Assembly (NCBI GenBank): GCA_030626265.1
Contig: DAOUPF010000020.1
Span: forward strand, 1 to 10,328
Direction of reading: 5' to 3'
From: Sulfurovum sp.
Lineage (GTDB): Bacteria > Campylobacterota > Campylobacteria > Campylobacterales > Sulfurovaceae
DNA length: 10,328 nucleotides
Below, one piece after another: positions 5,236-10,328 of the stretch. Each line of letters begins with the position of its first letter. Positions within the stretch are counted from its first letter, which is position 1. The notes under the pieces are model-generated. The model worked only from the letters and a program-made list of their open reading frames with translations, was not told the DNA's origin and did no database searches. Both the position numbers and the translations under genes were made by a program.

Positions 5236-6498
5236 ATGAGAAATATATTTCTAACGGTTTTGGCACTATTGGCACTACCTATAATCGCATCAGCAGAAGA
5301 TGTACTAAGCAGTGGAGATACAGCATGGATGTTGGTAGCAACAGCATTTGTCATGCTTATGACTCCAGCAGGATTGGCACTTTTTTATGCTGGTATGACA
5401 CGAAGTAAAAATGTACTCAATACCATGGGCATGAGCCTGATAGCTTTTGCAGTAGGAACTCTGGTATGGGTAGTAGCAGGCTACTCTATAGCATTTGGTG
5501 ATGGAGACCTCATCGGTACTGGCAAGATAATGCTCGTAGGCATCACAGACAAATCACTCACAGGTACTATACCAGAGCTTCTATTTGTAGCATTCCAAGG
5601 TACATTTGCAGCAATCGCCGTAGCTATTGCCAGTGGTTCTATGATAGAGAGAGTTAAGTTTTCTACATTTACCATATTTGCAGCACTTTGGATACTAGTA
5701 GTATATGCACCTATCACACACTGGGCATGGGGTGGTGGTGAGACACTAAACTTCGGTGAGATGGACTTTGCTGGCGGAACTGTCGTACATATCAACGCTG
5801 GTGTTGCAGGCTTTGTTGTAGCGATGATACTAGGCAAAAGAAAAGATTATGGCAAGAGTGCTATCAAACCTTTCTCTCCTATATTTGCTGTTCTTGGAGC
5901 TGCCTTACTATGGTTTGGTTGGTTTGGATTCAATGCTGGTAGCCAAGTAGCAGCTGATGGAGTAGCAGGTAATGCATTTCTCATCACCAATGTAGCGGCA
6001 TCTGTAGGTGTGATTGGCTGGTTGATAGCTGAGTATATCGTATACAAAACACCTACTCTTATAGGTGGAGCATCTGGAGCGATTGCTGGATTGGTTGCTA
6101 TCACTCCTGCATCTGGTTCTGCTGGTGTATCTGATGCTATCATCATAGGTCTAGTGGGTGGTGTTATCGGATTTATCGGTGTATCCAAGCTCAAAAAGAT
6201 CTTCAAGGTAGATGATAGCTTGGATGCTTTTTGGATACATGGACTAGTTGGTATCTGGGGCTCGATTGCTACAGCTATATTTATAGCTCCTTACCTCATG
6301 GCAGATGACTATGACATGGGTGCACAGCTCATATCACAGATAAAAGCTATTGTCTTGACTATTGTATATAGTGGTGTTGTCACTGCCATTGTATTCTACA
6401 TAGCAAGTATGCTCACTGGTGGCGGTAGAGTAGATGCAGAGACAGAACAGATAGGACTTGATGAGAGAGTACACGGCGAAAAGGCTATGAACCTATAA
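5236..6498 (+). CDS. amtB: Ammonium transporter AmtB
   Basis: This 420-residue inner-membrane channel protein of the Amt/Rh family takes up ammonium. An N-terminal signal peptide (MRNIFLTVLALLALPIIASA, likely cut after residue 20) precedes the eleven transmembrane helices usual for the family. Key residues are present: the substrate-site aspartate D177 in MDFAGGTVVHINAG, the first pore histidine H185, and the second pore histidine H335 in FWIHGLVGIWGS. The FQGTFA segment (120-125) forms the phenylalanine gate region. The cytoplasmic tail ends GLDERVHGEKAMNL, the usual GlnK-contact sequence. The start follows an AAAGGG site at 5223-5228. A REP-like palindrome and then glnK follow, so AmtB is expected to be blocked by GlnK when nitrogen is plentiful. 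Length and motifs are fully normal. Confidence 0.97.
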   Translation: MRNIFLTVLALLALPIIASAEDVLSSGDTAWMLVATAFVMLMTPAGLALFYAGMTRSKNVLNTMGMSLIAFAVGTLVWVVAGYSIAFGDGDLIGTGKIMLVGITDKSLTGTIPELLFVAFQGTFAAIAVAIASGSMIERVKFSTFTIFAALWILVVYAPITHWAWGGGETLNFGEMDFAGGTVVHINAGVAGFVVAMILGKRKDYGKSAIKPFSPIFAVLGAALLWFGWFGFNAGSQVAADGVAGNAFLITNVAASVGVIGWLIAEYIVYKTPTLIGGASGAIAGLVAITPASGSAGVSDAIIIGLVGGVIGFIGVSKLKKIFKVDDSLDAFWIHGLVGIWGSIATAIFIAPYLMADDYDMGAQLISQIKAIVLTIVYSGVVTAIVFYIASMLTGGGRVDAETEQIGLDERVHGEKAMNL

Positions 6499-6506
6499 AT
6501 AGTTCC

Positions 6507-6926
<420 letters not shown>

Positions 6927-7020
6927 TCCCTCTCCAATCTTACATATAGGCTTCACTATTTCTCTCATATTTTAACCCAAACAATACAATAAACTAATAT
7001 AATTTTATAGGAGATAAACA

Positions 7021-7977
7021 ATGTCTAAAAATTATGATTTGATAATCGTTGGCGGTGGTCCTGGTGGGATAGCATCAGCTGTTGAAGCATCTTTATTTAA
7101 AATTAATAGTATGCTATTTATTGAGAAAGGAGAGAATCACTCTCAAACAATCAGACAATACTACAAAGACTCAAAAAGAGTTGACAAAAACTGGAAAGGT
7201 CAAACAGTTAACTTGGTAGGAAATGTGGAGTTTTTTGATGGAACAAAAGAGAGTACTTTGGATTATTTTGAGACTCTTTTGGATAGTGATGGTATCGATA
7301 CACAGTTCAATACAGAAGTAGATAGAGTCATAAAAGAAAATGGTATATTTACAGTAGTCACAAGCAATGGTAACTTTCATGCTAAAAATGTGATTGTTGC
7401 TATAGGTAGAATGGGGAAACCAAATAAACCATCTTATAAAATTCTACGCACTCTAAAAGAGGTAGCGAACTTCAACCCATATGAATCCAGAGGTCATGAG
7501 AAGATACTAGTAGTAGGTGGTGGAGACTCTGCCGTAGAGTACGCTTGTCAACTATCTACTATCAATAATGTCACACTCTCATACAGACGAACAGAATTTT
7601 CCAAAATAAATGATATAAACCAAGAGATGATAAAAGAATATGACCAAAGAGAAAGACTCAGAGTTAGATATGGTATAGATATTGACTCTATAGAGAACAA
7701 AGAGGGTAAAGTAAAAGTCAACTATAGTAATGGATTTTCTACTATTTATGACAGAGTCATATATGCACTAGGAGGTACTACTCCTGTAGACTTTTTACAA
7801 AAATCTGATATTGATATAGATGAAAACAAACAGCCTATATTTAACAAACAGTATGAGACGAGTGTCAAAGGGCTATATTTAGCTGGTGATATTATATACA
7901 ATAATGGTGGATCAATTGCAATGGCAATAAATCATGCTTATGATGTGCTAACAGATATTACAAAAACAGCCAAGTAA
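7021..7977 (+). CDS. fqrB: FqrB-type flavodoxin/ferredoxin-NADP(quinone) reductase, thioredoxin-reductase-like without CxxC
   Basis: This 318-residue FAD/NADPH flavoprotein has the thioredoxin-reductase layout. The FAD-binding GGGPGG is at 11-16, VIVAIGRMGKP at 124-134, the NAD(P)H-binding GGGDSA at 166-171, the NADPH-phosphate-type RR at 189-190, and AGD at 288-290. The redox CxxC of true thioredoxin reductases is absent; the only Cys is C176. The pattern, including KRVDKNWKGQ and INHAYDVL near the end, closely resembles Helicobacter FqrB as I recall it. FqrB moves electrons between flavodoxin reduced by pyruvate oxidoreductase and NADP or quinone. The start has an AGGAGA site at 7009-7014; a TACAAT at 6985-6990 is a possible -10. 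The por genes begin at the left edge of this window, about 7 kb away. The electron partner here is inferred. Confidence 0.85.
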   Translation: MSKNYDLIIVGGGPGGIASAVEASLFKINSMLFIEKGENHSQTIRQYYKDSKRVDKNWKGQTVNLVGNVEFFDGTKESTLDYFETLLDSDGIDTQFNTEVDRVIKENGIFTVVTSNGNFHAKNVIVAIGRMGKPNKPSYKILRTLKEVANFNPYESRGHEKILVVGGGDSAVEYACQLSTINNVTLSYRRTEFSKINDINQEMIKEYDQRERLRVRYGIDIDSIENKEGKVKVNYSNGFSTIYDRVIYALGGTTPVDFLQKSDIDIDENKQPIFNKQYETSVKGLYLAGDIIYNNGGSIAMAINHAYDVLTDITKTAK

Positions 7978-7995
7978 TGGTAAACAATTATTTAG

Positions 7996-8001
7996 TATAA
8001 T
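7996..8001 (+). promoter_or_regulatory. Candidate -10 box before the 72-residue gene
   Basis: A perfect TATAAT lies 35 bases before the start at 8037, giving a predicted leader of about 29 nt that includes the AAGGAA site. No convincing -35 is seen. It would let this small gene be expressed apart from fqrB. Confidence 0.4.
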
Positions 8002-8036
8002 ATAGAAGTATAAATTTTAATATAAAGGAATATAAC

Positions 8037-8255
8037 ATGAAATTAATAAAAGAACTTGCACTTGGTAGTGCAAAAAATGGTAAGATAACTGTAGGTACTC
8101 TAGTAGAACCTTATGGTCCAAATAGTGATAGTGTAGTGAGTATAGCTATATCTCTAAATAGTACAAGTACAGATCCTGATTGGAAAGTACATATTCCAAA
8201 AGATAATATTGATGACGTTATCGCTGCGTTAGTTGAAGCTAAAAAAGAGTTGTAA
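8037..8255 (+). CDS. 72-residue small soluble protein of unknown function
   Basis: This short gene has a clear AAGGAA ribosome-binding site at 8025-8030. It ends just before a convergent intergenic region. The protein has no cysteine and no membrane segment. Its pattern is several short beta strands (KITVGTLVE, SVVSIAISLN, WKVHIP) then a C-terminal helix (NIDDVIAALVEAKKEL). That strand-strand-strand-helix order loosely resembles small PC4-like single-strand nucleic-acid-binding domains, but I cannot confirm membership and there is no obvious cluster of basic residues. A candidate TATAAT at 7996-8001 lies in the 59-bp gap after fqrB, so it may have its own transcript. The regular hydrophobic spacing and ribosome-binding site argue that it is a real, conserved protein. 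No function is assigned. Confidence 0.8.
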   Translation: MKLIKELALGSAKNGKITVGTLVEPYGPNSDSVVSIAISLNSTSTDPDWKVHIPKDNIDDVIAALVEAKKEL

Positions 8256-8277
8256 GTTTTATAAATATAAGTAGTTT

Positions 8278-8298
8278 TGCAAGAGGAAATCTCTTGCA
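8278..8298. terminator. Hairpin terminator after the 72-residue gene
   Basis: TGCAAGAG (8278-8285) and CTCTTGCA (8291-8298) make a perfect 8-bp stem with a 5-nt loop, followed on the plus strand by TATTT. It sits 22 bases after the stop codon in a convergent region and probably ends the plus-strand transcript. Confidence 0.5.
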
Positions 8299-8306
8299 TA
8301 TTTGAT

Positions 8307-8365
8307 GCGGGGTCTTGTGTCAACTGTTTTACAAAAGTAAAATAGTGGAGACCTGACTCCCCACC
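8307..8365. repeat. REP/MITE-like palindrome in the convergent gap next to rpsI
   Basis: An imperfect palindrome of about 59 bp. The core is ACTGTTTTAC (8323-8332), AAAA loop, GTAAAATAGT (8337-8346), 10 pairs with one G-T. The flanks are GGGG at 8309-8312 and CCCC at 8359-8362, joined by partly complementary arms (GGGGTCTTGTGTC left, GGAGACCTGACTCCCC right). The GGGGTC(AGGTC) arm sequence resembles dispersed palindromes I recall from many proteobacterial genomes. It ends 5 bases beyond the rpsI stop codon and may act as a bidirectional terminator or 3' stabiliser. Confidence 0.6.
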
Positions 8366-8370
8366 ATATA

Positions 8371-8760
8371 TTATCTCTTTGAGAACTGTGGAGATCTTCT
8401 CGCTTTTCTTCTACCTGGCTTCTTACGCTCGACGACTCTAGAGTCACGAGTCATGAGACCCATAGGCTTGAGGATAGCTCTAAATGCTGGCTCATACTCA
8501 ACCAACGCTTTAGATATTCCATGTTTAACAGCATCTGCTTGAGCAGAATAACCACCACCAAGTGTAGTTGCTTTAACATTGAGAGCTTCTAGTTGCTTAG
8601 TAGCTTCTAGTGGAAGTCTTACTTTCATCTTGAGTGTCTCATGTCCGCCTAGCCACTCATCTAGAGTTTGACCATTGATTAGCATCTCACCATTTCCTGG
8701 AGTCAACCAAACTTTAGCAATTGCCGCTTTTCTTTTACCAGTTGCATATACAGTTGCCAT
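8371..8760 (-). CDS. rpsI: 30S ribosomal protein S9
   Basis: This 129-residue protein has the standard S9 pattern. It starts [19 protein letters not shown]. The central [20 protein letters not shown] is at 67-86. The basic tail [20 protein letters not shown] ends with the SKR residues that reach the ribosomal P site to touch tRNA. The ATG at 8758-8760 overlaps the rplM stop by one base (TAATG), so the two are translationally coupled, with an AAAGGGG site inside the end of rplM. Length is normal. A REP-like palindrome follows immediately after the stop. Confidence 0.98.
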   Translation of the reverse strand: MATVYATGKRKAAIAKVWLTPGNGEMLINGQTLDEWLGGHETLKMKVRLPLEATKQLEALNVKATTLGGGYSAQADAVKHGISKALVEYEPAFRAILKPMGLMTRDSRVVERKKPGRRKARRSPQFSKR

Positions 8761-9188
8761 TATTTAGCCCCTTTGTTAAATTGTGCAGTATGTGGGTGGT
8801 CTTCACCAGCATATACTTTTAGTTTCTTGAGCATTACTTTTCCAAGATTTGTCTTTGGAAGCATACCTCTAACTGCTTGTCTATAAAGCTTTTCTGTGTG
8901 ATTCTCTAACATATCACTAAGCTTTGTGCTTTTTGTACTACCGAAGTATCCACTATGTCTAAAGTACTCTTTGTCTTCTAGTTTAGCTCCAGAAAACTTT
9001 GCATCTTTTGCATTGATGATTACTACGAAGTCTCCACAATCTACATTTGGAGTGAAGTATGGCTTATGTTTACCTCTTAGAAGTACAGCAACATCAGTTA
9101 AGATACGACCAAAAGTTTTACCTTTTGCATCGACCAAAACCCAGTCTCTCTCTACTTCATGAGATTTAATGACAGATGTCAATTTCAT
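8760..9188 (-). CDS. rplM: 50S ribosomal protein L13
   Basis: This is the 142-residue large-subunit protein L13. It starts [20 protein letters not shown] and contains [20 protein letters not shown] (38-57) and the signature [20 protein letters not shown] (103-122), ending [19 protein letters not shown] chose the ATG at 9186-9188 because AAGGA stands six bases before it (9195-9199) and the length then equals the family norm. A GTG at 9221 would add 11 residues and would read through that ribosome-binding site. It is first in the rplM-rpsI operon, the arrangement found in most bacteria. Its own promoter lies in the 84-bp gap after addA. Confidence 0.98.
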   Translation of the reverse strand: MKLTSVIKSHEVERDWVLVDAKGKTFGRILTDVAVLLRGKHKPYFTPNVDCGDFVVIINAKDAKFSGAKLEDKEYFRHSGYFGSTKSTKLSDMLENHTEKLYRQAVRGMLPKTNLGKVMLKKLKVYAGEDHPHTAQFNKGAK

Positions 9189-9233
9189 GATAATTCCTTG
9201 ATTTAAATAAGTGTCTAGCACTTTTGTGGACGG

Positions 9234-9239
9234 ATTGTA
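9234..9239 (-). promoter_or_regulatory. Candidate -10 box for rplM-rpsI
   Basis: TACAAT on the minus strand lies 45 bases before the rplM start, giving a leader of about 38 nt with the AAGGA site. A 12-bp palindrome, AATCTTAAGATT (9247-9258), lies just upstream and could be an operator. No -35 consensus is clear. Confidence 0.4.
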
Positions 9240-9272
9240 TCCAGTTAATCTTAAGATTTATTTAAATTAAGT

Positions 9273-10328
9273 TTATATTAAGTTGATTGCTTCAATTCCA
9301 TCTTCTAATATATAAACTATCATTCCCTCTGCCCTCTTTCCCATTATTCTTTCTATAGCTTTTTTATAGTATCTGACTTGGTTTTGGTGTTTAATGGCAT
9401 ACTTCTTGGAGCTCTTATAGTCTATCACTAGACAACATTCATCATACTCTAACAATAAATCTATCTGTTTGAGCTCTCCATCAAAGCTAAGAGACTGCTC
9501 TTTGCTGACTCTAGCACCTACTAGTAATTTCTGGAAAGAGATATCGTTTATCAAGTTTTGGATACGCTGTTTTATCTGTTGGATGCTCGCATTGCCCAAC
9601 TGTTGACCATACTTGTTTTGTAAAGAAATCATAGCTGAGTCCAAACTCTCCTCATCAAAGCTACCCAACATCTCCAGAGCATAATGCAATGCAGTACCAA
9701 ACAGTATAGCCTCATAGTCTTTTTGGCTATCATCATCTTTTTTGGATATCTCTTGTGTACCATAGTTGGAGATTATAACATTACCCTCAACTCCTTCGGT
9801 AAGATCAGGAACCAAAGTTCTATCTGTTTGCTGAGCCTGTCGAAGCCCTCCTATGCTCATCACCTCCATACCAATCTCATCAAATATAGAGCCTTTGGGC
9901 TTCTTGATGACTATCAACCCTTCTACTGCACGAGTAAGTGCTACATAGAGGACATTTTTTCTGTCTTTACTAGCTGAGATTGTTCTTCCCTCCATGATAG
10001 ATGCATACTCATCATCAAAGTTTTCTCTACCTTTAGTACGATAAAGTATTTTATCTATATACAAATTATCATTGTAGTGGTAAATTAGTGCTGCTTTATC
10101 ACTATTAGGACGTGTGAGTTTATCTAAGAGTATGACATACTCAAACTCTAAACCTTTAGACCCATGTATAGTCATGATCTTTGCACCATGTACTGTGTTG
10201 GAAGCTACCGAGATACTAGAAGTTTCAAACTCTTCTATAAATGTAGGTATATCAGAAAAGTTGGATGCAAATTCCAACAGTTTCAAAATATTCAGATCAT
10301 CATCAAAATATCCAAACTCACGTATAAG
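9273..10328 (-). CDS. addA: AddA/RecB-like helicase-nuclease, C-terminal part
   Basis: The reading frame is open to the right edge of the window, so this is the C-terminal 351 codons of a much longer gene; the TTG near 10286 is not a real start. The fragment holds UvrD-type helicase motifs: V/VI-region IMTIHGSKGLEFEYVILL and later VLYVALTRAVEGLIVI. It ends with a RecB-family PD-(D/E)XK nuclease: HYALEML, then QIDLLLEYDECCLVIDYKSS with catalytic Asp/Asp/Lys, then NQVRYYKKAIE carrying the Q and Y motif. The enzyme processes double-strand DNA ends for RecA, as AddAB does in Helicobacter and Campylobacter. Between helicase and nuclease parts, residues encoded at 9783-9852 come from an inserted palindromic repeat (LRQAQ and VPDLTEG), a likely non-native linker. 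Confidence 0.9.
   Translation of the reverse strand, partial: LIREFGYFDDDLNILKLLEFASNFSDIPTFIEEFETSSISVASNTVHGAKIMTIHGSKGLEFEYVILLDKLTRPNSDKAALIYHYNDNLYIDKILYRTKGRENFDDEYASIMEGRTISASKDRKNVLYVALTRAVEGLIVIKKPKGSIFDEIGMEVMSIGGLRQAQQTDRTLVPDLTEGVEGNVIISNYGTQEISKKDDDSQKDYEAILFGTALHYALEMLGSFDEESLDSAMISLQNKYGQQLGNASIQQIKQRIQNLINDISFQKLLVGARVSKEQSLSFDGELKQIDLLLEYDECCLVIDYKSSKKYAIKHQNQVRYYKKAIERIMGKRAEGMIVYILEDGIEAINLI
9794..9845. repeat. TTCGACAGGCTCAG-type palindromic repeat inside addA, translated in frame
   Basis: The arms at 9794-9808 and 9831-9845 pair at 11 Watson-Crick and 2 wobble positions of 15, with a 22-nt loop. The minus-strand arm CTTCGACAGGCTCAG is the widely dispersed bacterial palindrome whose translation is often seen as LRQAQ and VPELVEG. 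Here addA reads LRQAQ and VPDLTEG with the frame kept. One arm is intact and the other (CCTTCGGTAAGATCAGG) has diverged, suggesting an older insertion. Confidence 0.75.

Noticed and set aside
5481..6206. Minus-strand ORFs of 118 and 119 residues opposite amtB
   Set aside because: They mirror the membrane protein's codon pattern (Pro/Ala/Thr-rich antisense) and have no independent support.
6998..7003. TATAAT just before fqrB as its promoter
   Set aside because: It would start transcription within the ribosome-binding site at 7009-7014; TACAAT at 6985-6990 is better placed.
9189..9221. GTG start giving an 11-residue longer L13
   Set aside because: The extension would be translated through the AAGGA site of the ATG at 9188, and L13 normally has about 142 residues beginning at that Met.
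9684..9977. Plus-strand 97-residue ORF inside addA
   Set aside because: Antisense shadow of the helicase-nuclease frame without motif or ribosome-binding site.
10284..10286. TTG as the start of the addA fragment
   Set aside because: The frame stays open to the window edge (codons readable to 10328), and helicase motifs I-IV must lie further upstream, so the gene is simply cut by the window.

Overview
The window looks like chromosomal DNA of a low-GC Campylobacterota (epsilonproteobacterial) chemolithotroph, perhaps related to Sulfurovum or Sulfurimonas. The genus is an inference. It rests on a long sulfide:quinone-oxidoreductase-type flavoprotein, an FqrB-type flavodoxin/ferredoxin reductase with no CxxC, the gamma subunit of pyruvate:acceptor oxidoreductase, an AddA/RecB-like helicase-nuclease and the AT-rich coding style. 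There are no phage, conjugation, CRISPR or tRNA/rRNA genes.

Layout, left to right. (1) Minus strand, 1-827: the first 12 codons of porC run off the left edge, with a HAD phosphatase upstream of it; a nested inverted repeat lies between them. (2) A divergent AT-rich intergenic region (828-1050) holds a perfect 20-bp palindrome and a second dyad. (3) Plus strand, 1051-2752: sqr, then a 54-residue membrane-active small protein not previously called here, closed by a strong hairpin. (4) Plus strand, 2875-6921: a deformylase-like pseudoenzyme with a membrane tail, a degenerate NtrC-like protein, a degenerate NtrB-like PAS protein (20-nt overlap), then amtB and glnK. (5) Plus strand, 7021-8255: fqrB and a 72-residue conserved-looking small protein. 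(6) Minus strand, 8371-10328: rplM-rpsI and the C-terminal part of addA, which runs off the right edge.

How the genes may work together. The sqr unit would feed electrons from sulfide into the quinone pool. porC and fqrB belong to the low-potential flavodoxin/ferredoxin circuit that links pyruvate to NADPH. amtB-glnK is ammonium uptake with its PII regulator. The two degenerate NtrC/NtrB-like genes directly upstream suggest a remodelled nitrogen-control module, in which Walker B, GAFTGA, the phospho-acceptor His and the ATP-binding boxes cannot be recognised.

Three separate palindromic repeats of REP/BIME character are visible: a GTAG-footed pair of inverted hairpins between amtB and glnK, a GGGGTC/GACTCCCC element after rpsI, and a TTCGACAGGCTCAG-type element translated in frame inside addA. 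These suggest a genome seeded by REP-type palindromes, probably mobilised by RAYT transposases elsewhere (inference). The best candidates for undescribed biology are the pseudo-deformylase/pseudo-NtrC/pseudo-NtrB block upstream of amtB and the small protein encoded after sqr.
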